Part shown: positions 1 through 12,320 of the stretch, piece after piece
Position numbering within the stretch: the first letter of the stretch is position 1
Layout of the letters: the number at the start of each line of letters is the position of its first letter
From: Protopterus annectens
Lineage: Eukaryota > Chordata > Ceratodontiformes > Protopteridae
Length of the DNA: 64,000 nt
Direction of reading: 5' to 3'
Assembly (NCBI RefSeq): GCF_019279795.1
Contig: NC_056744.1
Location: 1,509,288,860 to 1,509,352,859 of the forward strand
Made by a program: the position numbers and the translations under genes
The notes under the pieces: model-generated
Told to the model about the DNA's origin: nothing
The model's input: only the letters and a program-made list of their open reading frames with translations
The model's database searches: none

Positions 1-879
1 GAAACCTAGGGCAAACACATACCCGCACACTTGACATCAACAATGGCCCATAACAGTACTCATGGCCCTCACACACACACATTGATTGTATGGCTCAGTG
101 TAGGCCTCTGGCAAACCAACAACACACCCTGTGCATATGATGAAACCTGTGCCATCTCCTGTCATCTGTAACATTGATGCAGGAACAGGCTAACATGGTG
201 CTGATGCACAGGGTGATTTTAATAAAGTATAGCAATGGTTGAATGTGTAGCATGTTGTCAGCAGTAAAGTGTAATGATATCCTTGAAGGTGTAGCTGAGC
301 AGGCATGATACATTAAAGCTGTAATTAGCAATGTTATATTGTTTACACCAGTGTTTATTCCAATTGTGTTTTGTTTGCCCATGTGCCACTTGGCTGATGT
401 GTGTAGTTGTGTCAGTATGTGTTATATAGTGGACAGTAAGTGTGGGTGTGTGCAACACAGGTTTGCAGGTGTCCATTTGTGAACATGGTGGAGGTGCACT
501 GTCTGCATGTACATGCATATTGGCAGGGTGACATGCCCTGTATTGGCCAATGTTAACACTCCATAGCTTCTATTGGTGGCCAGTATGCATTATACTACAC
601 ACATTTTGGAACTTGGGTATGCATGTGTGTGTATGACACGGGTTGACACTGTGCTGTGGGTGATGCTGTTTTTGCTATCTGTTATTGGTTTGCATTACTA
701 AGGTTAACACTGTCCCAGCTGCATAATCCTTTAGTAATGCACACTGTTCACCTACAGGGTTACATGGACTGTGCTATCACAAACACAAGAAATACTCACT
801 TGTACAGTAAAAAGTGCATTAGTCTCATGGACCCCTACCATAAACTAAATATATAATAGAAGGTGTGAAGTTGTATCAA
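1..879. other. No gene recognised
   Basis: TG/CA-rich, moderately A+T-rich sequence with only short chance open frames. None shows a recognisable domain, and I see no terminal repeat, tRNA-like box or homology to the element families elsewhere in the window. Confidence 0.5.
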
Positions 880-2890
880 AAAAAGAGTTACATACCAAGA
901 AGGGAAAACCTCTCTGGTCAGTATCATTGGAAAAAATACAAGCCCTCATTAATCATACAAGGCAAGCTTCAAAATACAAATTGGCAAGGATTCCAAAGAC
1001 AACACTAAAGCTTTCTTTAGTGTTGTTTATAATCTAGAGGGGGAATCTCAGATCAGGTCAGAGGTAATGTAAATGGTCACAAAGTACACTTATCTGAATG
1101 ACATTACTAATATCTTGTCAGACAGTTTGAATTTGGATTTCACCACCCTGTCATTAAACAAGGGCCACATTTCCAGACCTGAAGAATGTAAAACCTGATG
1201 ATTCACAGACACTCTAGTTAAAACATCTCTTTACCAAAGTCCAAACCACAGTGGCAATGGTACTGGACAGTGCACCTGGCTGTGTCATACACAAGCTGAC
1301 ATATGAAGTAACCACTCACCTAAACACTGTTTAGATGCAGCCTCTATACAGGTTACATACTTGTGGAATGATGCACGGTAATGGTGTTCACAGTCCACAA
1401 GGGTTGAGCTACAATGTCTTCTTCTTCTTCTTCTCTTTTTGGATGCTCTCATTAGGGGGTTGCCACAGTAGATCATCTGTTTCCATTTCTTCCTGCCCTC
1501 TGCATCTTGCGCTGTCACTCCATCCAACTGCATGTCCTCTCTCACCACATCCATAAACCTCATCTTAGGCATTCCTCTTTTCCTGTTACCTGGCAGCTTC
1601 ATCCTTAGCATCTTTTTCACAATATACTCTGCATCCCTCTTCAGCACATGTACAAACCAATGTAATCATGCCTATCTGGCTTGGTCTACTAACCTTCAAA
1701 CCTGGGCTGACCCTCTAATATACTTATTCATAATCCTGTCCACTCTCGTCACACCCAGTGCAAATGTTAACATAAATTGATTAAGGGTAGAGCTGTAACA
1801 GATCCTGGAAACTCTCACCCTATAAGCCAGACAAATGTTATCTGGAAAGCTATGGAGCACAGCATTACGAAACTCATTAACAGAGACATTATGAACCTTC
1901 AAACACTGCACCAAACCCACTTAGGTACTCTTAGGGTAAGATCATGGCTCCTACACCTAGTAGACTTCAAGCCAGTTAACAAGGCTATAGGTAAGGGAGG
2001 GGAGGTCCACACAGCCAAGCTATAGCTCACCCAGCAATTCATACCCATCCCACATTCTGGTATTATACATAACCTCAACAGACTGGCCATAAACAACTGT
2101 TAGATGATGGATTGACAACTTAAGCACAGATGTAGGACAAACAGTAACATTTGCAGCCTCCATGTACAATTCTATGCCAGTAACAAGTGGTATTCACCTG
2201 CACTCATTCCTGGGACCACTCCTGTTCGACATATAGTTTTCTTAGGTACAGGCAAACACAGTAAGGATATGTCTGCCCAAGTTTGATGAAAATGCATAAT
2301 GTGGGCTATACTTTATTCTCCAGATGACACACACATCCTCCAAAAGGGTATCATAGCGACAGATACCTGGTGTCAAAATCATGCTGTAAAGCTATAAACC
2401 AAAAAAAGCATAGTTATCCACTTTTAGAAAACAAAGTATCCCCAGAGTACCACATAGGTAGTAGCCCCCAAAATGTGGAACAAGTACTAATGTATACATA
2501 GAGCCATGTGTTTAGTCATCTCTCCTTTGATAATCACATTACCAAAGGGTTTTGGAAATTCCTCTGTGGAGCACATAAGCAATAAAGGGTTTGCATGCAG
2601 ATCAACAGAGGTTGCTGCACACCTATAATGATTAGTTATCTTTGCCAGACTTTGCTTGCTTTGGAACAGGATTCAGATATACCTCAAGCATAAACCCTCA
2701 CTCACAATCTTCAATAGAAACCATGATGAGTGGATGTGAAACATAAGACGTAGGCCAGGGATCACTGCAGTGGCTAAGCTTGTCACAAGCATACAGAAGT
2801 AACCTAAGGCCTGGAAAGCACCAGCATGCTCTGGCAAGGCTAACAAATGCTTCCATGGAGAAAGCATAGTACCCACCTATGAAAAATTGA
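880..2890 (+). pseudogene. Decayed CR1-type LINE, EN-RT linker plus RT, with nested RTE
   Basis: Translating in shifting frames gives the same polypeptide as the better preserved CR1 copies in this window. The linker between endonuclease and RT lies at about 890-1250 (DNTKAFF, equivalent to DNHKAFF elsewhere). The RT start is at about 1265-1400 and resumes at 1784 after the nested insertion (DPGN, then HPIS for RPIS). The remainder of RT runs to about 2750, and a single CCTATGAA tail unit sits at 2876-2883. Many stops and frameshifts show it is dead. The copy lacks ORF1 and most of the endonuclease. Its 3' part (about 2200-2890) matches, inverted, the right end of the window at 63330-64000. 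That this is CR1 rather than L2 is inferred from the 8-bp tail repeats and the ORF1 esterase of sister copies. Confidence 0.75.
1411..1782 (-). pseudogene. RTE-type LINE 3' end nested in the CR1 copy
   Basis: The minus strand encodes the extreme C-terminus of an RTE-clade ORF2 (motifs GVTRVDRI, KYIRGSAQV, LPGNRKRG, RFMDVVREDMQ). It is closely related to the longer copy at 38964-40495. It ends in an (AAG)n tail at about 1418-1435, the simple trinucleotide tail usual for RTE elements. It is flanked by an imperfect 12-bp direct repeat, AAGGGTTGAGCT at 1399-1410 and AAGGGTAGAGCT at 1783-1794. The flanking CR1 reading continues across the two sides, so the RTE inserted into the CR1 copy. It is strongly 5' truncated and one internal frameshift is needed. 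Confidence 0.8.
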
Positions 2891-2959
2891 GGTCACATGT
2901 ATGTATATGGCTTTGCTCCACAGCTATCTTACATGTGTTATGCACATACAGTTGTCACT

Positions 2960-3740
2960 GTGATATGTAATACACTAGAAAAATCAAAACCCACTCCACA
3001 TTGGTCAACAGTGTCACACACCTGGAACACACACACAGTTAGCAAGTGCGAGATTCAAACCTCTTACCTAACTATATTATGATACTTCATCAGTACACAT
3101 TCACATGATGCGTTATACATACTACTGGGATTTCACTTTCCCACAGGTGTATTTGTAGGATGGTGACATCATCAGACTTGACAAAGATGAGTATATCACT
3201 TTTAAGGGGTGTGAGTAGTCTCCAAAAAGGTTGCTCTCTTCCCAGGGAGAGCCAGACACACACAGTTGGCAAGTGGGAGATTCACACTCCTACCTTACTA
3301 CATTATGATAGCATAGCAGTACACATTTATACAACGCACTGTACACATTAATGGAATGACAGCTTCCCACAGGCATATTTGTAGGATGGTGACATCATCA
3401 GACTTGAGAAAGATGAGTATATCACTTTTAAGGGGTGTGAGTAGTCTCCAAAAAGGTTGCTCTCTCCCCAGGGAAAAACAGACACACAGTTGGCAAGTGT
3501 GGGATCCAAACCCCTACCTATCTATATTATGATAGTACAGCAGTACACATTTAGACAACACGCTATACACATTACTGTGGTTGCATCTTCCCAGAGGTGT
3601 ATTTGTAGGATGGTGACATCATCAGACTTGACAAAGATGAGTATATCACTTTTAAGGGCTGTGAGTAGTCTCCAAAAAGGTTGCTCTCTCCCCAGGGAGT
3701 GACAGACACACACATACACAGTTGGCAAGTGCAGGGTTCT
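2960..3740 (-). repeat. Tandem repeat of about 225 bp, left block
   Basis: Three full units plus partial ones. The core GGATGGTGACATCATCAGAC recurs near 3158, 3384 and 3608, a spacing of 226 then 224 bp. Each unit also carries a pyrimidine/purine block around AAAAAGGTTGCTCTC, a CACACAGTTGGCAAGTG block and an ATTATGATAG block. The same family lies at 58558-59170 and 62580-63200 in reverse orientation. In the opposite reading a sequence like GGTTTGAATCCTGC resembles a Pol III B box (one mismatch), but I could not find a convincing A box, so tRNA-SINE ancestry is speculative. No coding potential. Confidence 0.85.
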
Positions 3741-3744
3741 TAAT

Positions 3745-6560
3745 CCAAACTAAGTACTGAAAAACTTCAGCAAGCAATATGGAGTTACAGGATGCAATAC
3801 AGACATTACTCGCTGACAGTTTGCCCAAAGGTTTTTTTTTACATTTGCTAACCTCAGCAGGCTTATCATACTAGGTGTATTGTGAGTGTATTCTATGCAT
3901 AGGTCATAACCTTATCATATATGGGTTGATGCACCACATGCTGGCACACACAGGGTCAAACTGGAGGCTAAGCTCTGTCAACCCAATACTGGAAAATACA
4001 GTCAAGAGGAGTAGGGTCATACAAGCACAACACCAACAGTCTCAGATAGACCTACAACATAAGCACCAGCAAAACACACACATAAATACACATTAACATA
4101 CTCGGAGAATACAAATATTAATCTGAAACAAAGAAAGTTTCCTCCTAAGCAGACAAGCAAGCAACATGCACCTCCAAACACACGCCAGAAAACAAATAAT
4201 ACACCAAAGCAGTGTGCCTCACAACAGGCCCTAAGGCAAAACAACATACCCAACACACTAGTAATAGGTGACTCCATAGTCAGGCACACAGATATTCCAC
4301 TCACTAGGCTGGACAAGGAGAAGGTTACTGTCAATTGTCTGTCAGGTGCTATGATCTGCCACATAACACAAGCACTTACATCACTCCAGAACAGGTACAT
4401 ATATGACGAGGTCTTTGTACATGTCAGTGTGAATTATCTGAGACATACCTCCCAAAGAACATGAAAAGAGATATATAGTAGCTCTATAATCATGTAGCCC
4501 AGGCTGGTATGACCCTGACCTTGAGTAGCATCTTACCTTCACCTACATGATACAGCAATATAACAGAAAGATGATAAACGTCAACAACTGGCTGGGCTTC
4601 TGGTGTCATTCAAAGGGGATCCAGTCTCTGTCTGCCTGGGATGACATGATAGACAAGCCTCGTTGCTTCACTAGAGATGGTTTGCACCTGTCACCCCTAT
4701 GCTTCTGAATACTGGCCAAGGCTCTTGCTGTCCTCATATTACCTTTTTTTAGGCAAGGCTCAAAGGACAAACCAACCCCTGTAACCAACACAAATAATCA
4801 CAAAGTAAGCTACTCAATGCCAGAAGTCTCAGCCTCCAAATGCACACTCGAGGCACTCCTCAGTATGGAGAATATTGATATCTGTGCAGTAACAGAAACC
4901 TAGTTCAAGGCTCCAGAGAGCACACCAGCACTACCAGGATGCTACTCATTCCATACCTTCCAGCATCAGAACCTGGATCATAATATATAGGGCGGGGATG
5001 CATCCATATTCATTAAGGATACCTACACCTCTCTCTACATCCTCTCTACAGGATATGTACCCATAGAATGTTGCACAGCAATGTTCTTCCAACTCCACAG
5101 GGGTGGGACCACAACAGACCCTTGGCATTCCCACTCTATGAGCCTGATGAGTCTGATCTGCAAGACAATGGAGCCAATCATAATGGAACTCAACAATTAA
5201 GACATTGGGAACCTTCACACAGTTGAGCACACCCAGTTTGGCTTCGTTAAAGGCAGATCATGCCTCCTGGACTGGGTGGATTTCTTTGAGACAGTTACCC
5301 AGGCTACAGATGATTGAAAGGAGCTCCACACAGCCTACCTATACCTCGTTAAGGCCTTTGACACCATTCCCCAGTCAGGTATCATAGATGAACTCACCAA
5401 CCTGGGCATAAATCCATACATCACAAGATGGATTGCAAACTGGCTCACAGATAGCTCCCACAAATTAAGAAATGCTGGCTACATGTCAGACTCTAAACCG
5501 GTAACAACTGGTGTCCCCCAGGGTTCAGTCCTGGGGCCCCTCCTGTTTGGTATATACTTCTCAGAAGTACATGCCAACACAGGAGGGTTGTGGTTGACTA
5601 AGCTTGCTGGGAACTGTAAAGGGTGTGCCATAATAGATTCCCCGGATGACACAAATATTCTCCAGAAGGGACTCTTGAGACAGATGTGTGGTGTCAGAAT
5701 CATGGCCTCAAGCTCAATGTGAAATAATGCATAGTAATCCCCTTTGGGAAAAACAAAGTACCCACAAACTACCACATAGGTGTTAACCCCTAAAAACTGA
5801 CGAGGTAATAAGGGATCTGGGGACAAAAGTAGATAGTCATCTTTCCTTTGACAACCATGTTGCCAAAGTGGTTAGGAAATCCTATGTGGCCCACCTAATC
5901 AACAAAGGGTTTGCATCAAGATCAAAAGAGGTAGTGGTGGCCCTCTACTCTTAAGTCATCAGACCCATCATTGAGTACAATGCACCATTTTAGATGTACT
6001 CAACTAGGCAGATCCAGCAGCTGGAGAGACAACAAAGGTACCTCACCAAGAGGATTACTTGCCTCAAACAGTTGTGTTATGCAACACAACTGTAAAAAGT
6101 AAATCTGTTCTCTGTTGCATACCGTCTACTCAGAGACAAACTCTGCCTAACATACAGAGCCATGTCCAACACATAACTGTTGAACATGCTCCATCTAAGA
6201 AAAACAAAATTGAGTCGCACTACACACTCCAGGGATATGAACCTCATCACAACAATGAATACAACATGCTGGAGGGATAGAGTACCATCCCAGAGACTTG
6301 CCTTACTATGGAACAGAGTCCCAATGTACATAAGACAAAACTGACACTCTTCAATAGAAACCTTGATGAGTGGATGGGGAACAGACAATTCATGCTGGTG
6401 ATCACATCAGCATCCCCACTAGATAGGGGCTTAGGGTACTAACTATTAGAACTAGGGCTTAGGAGACTAACCAATGGGGTGGTGGAAGCTGCAGAACTTG
6501 CCTAGGCTAATATATGCCTTCATGAAGATAGTCTACTACATACCTATGAACCTATGTGAC
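3745..6560 (+). pseudogene. CR1-type LINE copy with ORF1 esterase remnant and internal deletion
   Basis: ORF1 remnant: around 4255-4300 the frame reads VIGDSIVRHTD, the GDS nucleophile block of an SGNH-type esterase, as found in ORF1 of CR1/L2 LINEs; a relic of the GxN block follows near 4415-4430 and a DGLHLSP-like block near 4675-4692. ORF2 opens near 4815 with endonuclease sequence (NARSLSL), but from about 5035 it jumps directly to the RT start (GYVPIE, at about 5049), so most of the endonuclease is deleted. RT then follows to about 6400, with PQGSVLGPLLFGIYFSE at about 5518-5568 and the FADD site altered to LAGN. The tail CCTATGAACCTATG is at about 6543-6556. Multiple stops make it non-functional. 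Confidence 0.8.
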
Positions 6561-6821
6561 AGGTATATGTCAACAGATAGTAGATGTGTACTTCATTGTA
6601 CAGTCATGTTGTACAGCAGGCACATGCACCACATACTCTGTAATGCTTACAGATACTGGTGGCTATTATGTACAGTGGGTGAGATGTGCACCTCATGTCT
6701 TTTGGGCCATTGGATTGTGTGCTGGGTGGGACAGTCCTGGATGGCTCCTTGTCATGGTCACCCTCTTACACACATCTCTGCCCATCCATCTTTGGCTTAT
6801 TATACTTTGTTCCCCCTACAT
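6561..6821. other. No gene recognised
   Basis: A short spacer between two oppositely oriented CR1 3' tails. No homology to the other repeats of the window is visible. Confidence 0.5.
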
Positions 6822-8790
6822 ATATAGGTACATAGGTAGGTAATAGGCTATCTGCCTGAAGGCATATATTAGTATGGCCAGAGTATGCAGCTATCACCAC
6901 ACCTGGGGTTAATTCCCAATGTCTCTGTGTAGTAGAGCTGATGAAGTGATCCATGGTGTGAAAATGCAGTTTCACATACACTAATCAAGGCTCCTCTGGA
7001 AGAGTGTCAGTGAGGGACTCAGCTTAACGTAGGTTGGGGGCCTGTTTCAAAGCAAGGGAAGTCTGTGAGTTAGTAATGTATCCCTCCAACATGTTCTGTT
7101 TATTGTTGTGATGAGTATATCCCTAGAGCATGTGGCACAGTGAGCTTGGGTTTACTTCAGATAGAGCATGTACATCAGTTCTGCATTGGACATGGATCTG
7201 TATGTTGGGCAGAGATTGCCAGAGTAGACAGTATGCAACAGAGTACAGACTGAGTTAAATTCAGTCTTGTTGCATGGGGCAACTGTTTGAGGCCAGTAAT
7301 TTTCTTGTTGAGGTACTGCAGTGGTCTTTCCAGCTGCTGAAGGTGCCTAGTCAGATTCATCGCAAGTGTGCCGTGATACTCTCTGATGGGTCTGATGACT
7401 AATGAGTAGAGGGAACCTCCTTTGACCTACATGCAAAGACCTTGGCAATTTGTGGGAATACATAGCATGATTTTCTAACCACTTTGTGAATGTGTTTCTG
7501 GAAGTAGAGATGACTATCCACATGTTTCCATAGATCCCTTATTATTACTGACAAATTTAGGGTGTTGGCACCTATGTGGTATTTGTATGACTGTAGCTCG
7601 AGGTCATAATTTTGACACCACATCTGTCTGACTGAGACCCTTTTTAAGAATGTCTCAGTTGTCCCAAACATCGATTATGACAACCTTTTTGCAGTCATCC
7701 ACAAACTTTGCTAACCATTGCCCTCATGTGTTTGACTGTACCTCTGAAAAGTATGCACCAGACAGGAGGGGTCCCAGGACTGAGCCATGGGGAACAGCAG
7801 TTGTTACCAGCTTACAGTCCAACAGGGAAGCCACAATTCTTACCTTGTGGAATCTATCTGTGCCCCAGTTGGCATTCCATCAGATGACATTTGTGTTTAT
7901 GCACAGGTTGTTGATTTTGTGTATACGACATGTGTGTGGGATGTTGGAAAAGGGCTTTTCAAGGTCTATGTAGGCCATGTGAACCTCATTTCATTGATGT
8001 ATGTCCTGAGTAACTGCCTTGAAAACAGTCTACCAGGTTTAGGGACCATGATCTGCCCCTGACCAAACCAAAATGGGTAGGGTTCATTTTTGTAGGCTTC
8101 CAATAGCTCTGTTTATGAGTTCCATAATGATGGACTCCATGGCCTTGTAGATTAGGCTTATTAGGCTTATAAGACAATAGTTCCCATGGTCTGTTATGCA
8201 CCAACACTTGTGGAGTGTGCCAAACATTGCTGTACCCATTCAACAGTTTCATATCCTGTACAGAGGGTGAGTCTCAACAGACTGTTCAGGTGCAGGGTCT
8301 GTTTGTTTGAGTTCACATATGACACAGCCAGGGACACCATGTCATTCCATAGACACCATGTTTTTAGGTTTGGATAGAGCTGTTTAACCATTGTATATGT
8401 GATTTCTGGGTTTTCACAATCTTCAGGTATGGTAATGGACCCTTTTGTCAGTGAGAGGGGGGTTAAATATGTATGAACCTGTCTGACAAGATGTTGGCAA
8501 TGTCAGTCATGTACATGTATTCATTTACACTTTGCACTAACTCAGAACATATATGAATTTACATTGATATTTATGACATAGCTAAAGAAAGCTTCATGGT
8601 TCTCCATGGAATCTTTGGCAATATTTTTGGCAGAGCTTGGCTTGGATAATGTTAGGAGTGTTCATTGCTTCTTGATGATACTGATCGGAGATTTATTGAT
8701 CTTCTTTGGATTTTAACTTTCTTTGAACAACTTAAGTACTTGTATTACATAGTTTGAATATGACAGGGGTCCAATATATTATATGAGTCT
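6822..8790 (-). pseudogene. Decayed CR1-type LINE, RT plus linker
   Basis: The 3' tail lies at about 6828-6841 (TACATAGGTAGG), followed by the conserved 3'-UTR block (AGGCTATCTGCC) shared with the other CR1 copies. On the minus strand the RT C-terminal region runs about 7100-7600, the palm about 7650-8060 (RGPRTEPWG in the antisense frame corresponds to PQGSVLGPL) and the fingers and linker to about 8780. The segment 7190-7557 is unusually similar, inverted, to 55170-55530, sharing the variant YFQKHIHKVV where most copies read SFDNHIAKVV. Truncated at the 5' end close to the Harbinger element. Frameshifted and stop-ridden. Confidence 0.75.
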
Positions 8791-8813
8791 GTTTTCATAT
8801 CACTGTGTGCGCA

Positions 8814-11800
8814 AGGCAGGATTGGTGAACAGTGACGTGTCTGGATTAAGAACTGCAACTGCCAGATATGTGTGGCCCACTGCTGTACTCAGATATGGCC
8901 TGTGCGAGCATGCCCAGTATGACCGTTCAGTATGTTGTTGACTGAAATTTGCTAAATTTGTTTAAGTGTGTAAGCATGCCCACTATGAGCATATTTACTA
9001 TATGTGTGTGAAAAATCAAGTTGTTTTTTACTTCAGGGCTCACCTTTGTGTTGTACATCAACAGGAAGCATGTTGTGCCTGCAGGGCTTCCATGAGTCAA
9101 TTTGCATAGACTTATCAACATTTTTACATACAGGGGGGACAGCTATTATTTGTACATTTCTACCTGGGGGGGCACACCTGATTGTTACTGTGAGTGTACA
9201 TAGGATGAGGGGTACACCTGACACTTGTACACATTTGCTAGGCCTGCACTGCTATGTCAGGTACTCCATTTCAGTCTGTACTGTTGCCTATCGTACTGGC
9301 TTGAGGCATACCACTGTACTACAGACCGTAGCTTCCAATTACATGCATATTAGTTTGTGACTTCATAGCCTACCCAACCCACATCACACTGCCTGGCCTG
9401 CTGTTATTTGTCTGAATAGGCCTGGGGGGAGGTTACCCATAGGCCTCTTCAGAGGGCATGATACAGCATTTGTTTGCGTTTGTGTTTGTCTACAACTGTC
9501 CTGCTGGCTGTGACTGTTAGGTATGTGACCCCCCCCCCCAAATGGTATGTGTGAGCGTTACTGAGTGGAGAATTTGGTTTCTGTTATTCCTTGTTGCATG
9601 AGTTGTGTCTTTGCCAGTACTGAGGGTGGTGCTGCAGGGCTGCCTATGTCAGATGCGCATAGTACACTCCCTATACATGTTTGATAAACAGGTAGTGTCA
9701 AATTAGGCATCCCTTTTACTGTATGTGCGAGTTAGAGAGAGGTGTCATTTCCAGAGTTCCTACTGAGTCAGTGAATGTGCTATGCGTTGCCTCTTTGCCA
9801 AGGCCAGGGCATACTGGGCACGCCTCCTTCTGCCTACTGGGGCAGGCTCAGTTTGTTCCTCTTCCGAGTCATGCTGTGCCTGTGCAGGTCTTTGCAATGG
9901 TGGGGGGCTGTTTGGTCCTGCCCCATGCTGTTCCTGCTGCAGCTGTTTCTGCAGGATCATATTGTGTAGCATGACACATACCATAACAATTTGGGTACAT
10001 GTAGTTGGTGAGTACTGCAAGGCTCCACCAGATGTGTCCAGGGACCGGAACTGTGACTTGAGCATCCCAAACTCATGCTCTATTATGATTCTTGTTTGTG
10101 CGTGTGCCTCATTATGGAGTTCTTGTTCAGGTGTGTGTGCATTTCTGATGGGTGTCATCAGCCATGGCTCCAGTGCGTATCCAGCATCCCCCACTAGGTG
10201 ACCATCAGGGTTGTCCCCCATTGAAAATCTCTGTTACAGCTGCGTCAGATGCCAGATGTGGGAATGTTGATAGCTTCCAGGGCAGCCAGCACTCACATTC
10301 ATTATTATGCCTTGGGCCTTGCACATGACCTGGCAGTTGATGGAGGGGAAGCCCTTGTGGTTGATGTAGACCCTACCCTGCTCACCGGGTGGTGCTTTGA
10401 TGAGTATGTGCATGCAGTCTATAGTACCCACTACCTCAGGGTATTCTGCTATTTGGTGGAACAGTTGCATATTGCTGGCCAATGCCTCACGGGTGCTGGG
10501 GAAATATATGTGCTCACCGACATGTGCTGACATGGCGTCCCCATCATATCACCAGTTGGTCTTTGGAAGGTACCTGTAGCTAGTATTCTTAGGCCAACAC
10601 ATACCTTGGTATCCACTGGGATGGGTTCCCCTCTGTTGGTTCTGTGTGTGAGGCGTGGCCGGCACAGCTCAACAATTTGCTGTAGGAGGTCCCTGTCCAC
10701 CCTATAGCACTCCACTATCTCCAGCTCATGTAGCCCCTGGTAGGTTACCCTGGGTCTGTACACTCTTCTCTGTCTCCTCACTGTGGGTTGCTCAGCAGCA
10801 TTCACAACATCACCACCCTCAGCACCTTGCACATGTTGGTTTATGATAGCAAGAGCAGTACCTAACATTTTGTCTGACTTAATTTCTTTAAGCTTTCTCT
10901 CTTTGTATACTGCAGTGTTGCAGAATTCTTGAGTAAAAACAGGGGGGATGGAGTTTGCAGAGTTTAAAGTGCTGGGCTGGGCTGGGCTAGTCTGCTGCCT
11001 GTGTAATTGGCAGATTCTGATATATTTCACCTGGCAGCTCTGCTAGTTCCCCTTGGTTAACTTCCTACTACTTCTTTTCCTTCCTTTTGCCTTTCTGTTT
11101 CCACCCAGGGGGAAGCGCCACACAAACGAGAGGCAACGCGTGCCAACGTGTGCACATGCATGCACACACTGTGTGCATGTTTGCAAGGAGTTTCCTATCT
11201 TATAACAGTGTGCACCTTGGGTTTGAGGTTTTCAAATAGGACAACTGTAGACACGTCTCTTTGCAATCCTGAGCAACTCAGAGCAAACACGAGCCACTGT
11301 GCTCCAATTAGCTTACAGCCTGTCTGACACACACCCTCATGATGTCACCTATATTCTAGTCTTACACTCACCTACTCCAAATCTTACACTCTTGGGACAT
11401 GCCTCACATGCTGGGGAAAATTGGGATTCACTATCCTTATCCTCATTTGCATAGGATTGCCTAGTAAGGCATGGTTACATCTCTCACACTGAGCTTCCCC
11501 CCTTACCAATCACTAGTCAGTAGCCATGTTGTCTTCAGCCTGCCATTCACCTGCATGGCAGAATAAGCTTTTTAGTGAAAATGCCTATTTTTCACTTTTC
11601 TTAAATGATTTTCTTGTTTTTGCGCCGCATGAATGTGCAGTACTGTGCTATGCTTAAACATCAGAGATCGGGGGGAAAAAAAGTTAAATCTTTATATTTT
11701 AAAACATTTTGCACTGCCAATGACCTTATATTTGGCCATTGGCATGCTTCCTCAACTGTATGCATCCTTTATTTGGAGCTGTCATAGCTCCATTTAGCTA

Positions 11801-12090
11801 TTTGAAGAAATGTACTCCGTTACCAACGGAGTACATTTCTGCAGGCAACACTAATCTTCCATGGACAGGTTAGTGTTTGCTGGATCTCAAATTTACCTCA
11901 TTTGCATGGATTTCACCAGCAAATTAGGTAATTTGCATACCATGAAGCTGTCCGTGCAAGACTAGCTTTAGCAGCTCTCATGCACGCCCCTACAAGCTGT
12001 TCCTGGATCACACGGCAGACATCTTGCCTGTGTGACGTCATACACTACTCTAACACTCCGTGCAAGCTTTTGAGAATCTGGGGGATTATT
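8814..12090 (-). mobile_element. PIF/Harbinger DNA transposon, copy 1
   Basis: Similar over its length to copies at 17530-20187 and 51587-55160. The right end (about 12058-12090) carries the terminal inverted repeat, reading inward as CAGATTCT..AGCTTGCACGGAG, comparable with GGATTCAC..GGCTTGCACGGAG in copy 3. Shared subterminal blocks follow inward, including a short palindromic block (GTTACCAACGGAGTAC near 11818) and CTCATTTGCAT. The left end is uncertain. A GGCAGGATT motif at 8817 could be the partner terminus, but beyond about 8890 I rely only on similarity to copy 3 and to the 12930-13730 fragment. A 12-C homopolymer lies near 9531. The right end directly abuts a PLE reverse-transcriptase fragment. 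Confidence 0.7.
9760..10868 (-). pseudogene. Harbinger transposase (HARBI1-like), broken
   Basis: DDE-type nuclease of the PIF/Harbinger family, which excises and reinserts the element. Compared with copy 2 the reading is in three pieces. The N-terminal part (10868 down to about 10545) includes TGTFQRPTGDMMG. A deletion and frameshift then remove the ISQASAS segment of the helix-turn-helix. A middle part (about 10533-10234) carries the first catalytic aspartate in GTIDCMHI and the block CPGSYQHSHIW. The C-terminal part (10221-9760) carries the second aspartate in VGDAGYALEPW and the glutamate region IIIEHEFG. No Myb-like accessory ORF, normally present in autonomous Harbingers, could be seen. 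Not functional as read. Confidence 0.85.
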
Positions 12091-12320
12091 TTGAAAATCT
12101 TTTTTGTATATTTTAGAAATAAGTTTGTTCTCTTCTTTATATATTGTAAGATCTAAAAAATTAATTTTATCTACACTACAACTGTGACAAAATTTTACAT
12201 AAGAACAAACATTATTAATATAATTTAGAAATTTTACTAACTCATTACTAGAACCATCCCATATTAAAAGAACACTGTCAATAAAATGCAATATATTTAC
12301 TATTTATTTACTATTTATTA
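12091..12320 (-). pseudogene. Penelope-like element RT fragment
   Basis: The minus strand reads IDSVLLIWDG, then a segment ending NFLDLTIYK, the region just after the YxDD box of PLE reverse transcriptases. The first aspartate context is altered (IDS rather than xDD). It runs off into the assembly gap at 12321, and at its other side it is cut exactly at the end of Harbinger copy 1. Only about 75 codons are visible. It belongs to the same class as the PLE at 20190-23560 but is not the same subfamily. Confidence 0.7.

Noticed and set aside
4017-4400. 127-codon minus-strand frame with hydrophobic stretches
   Set aside because: It lies antisense to the CR1 ORF1 esterase remnant and has no support of its own.
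9782-10201. Cysteine-rich frame on the plus strand opposite the Harbinger transposase
   Set aside because: It is the antisense shadow of the transposase and recurs opposite all three copies for that reason.
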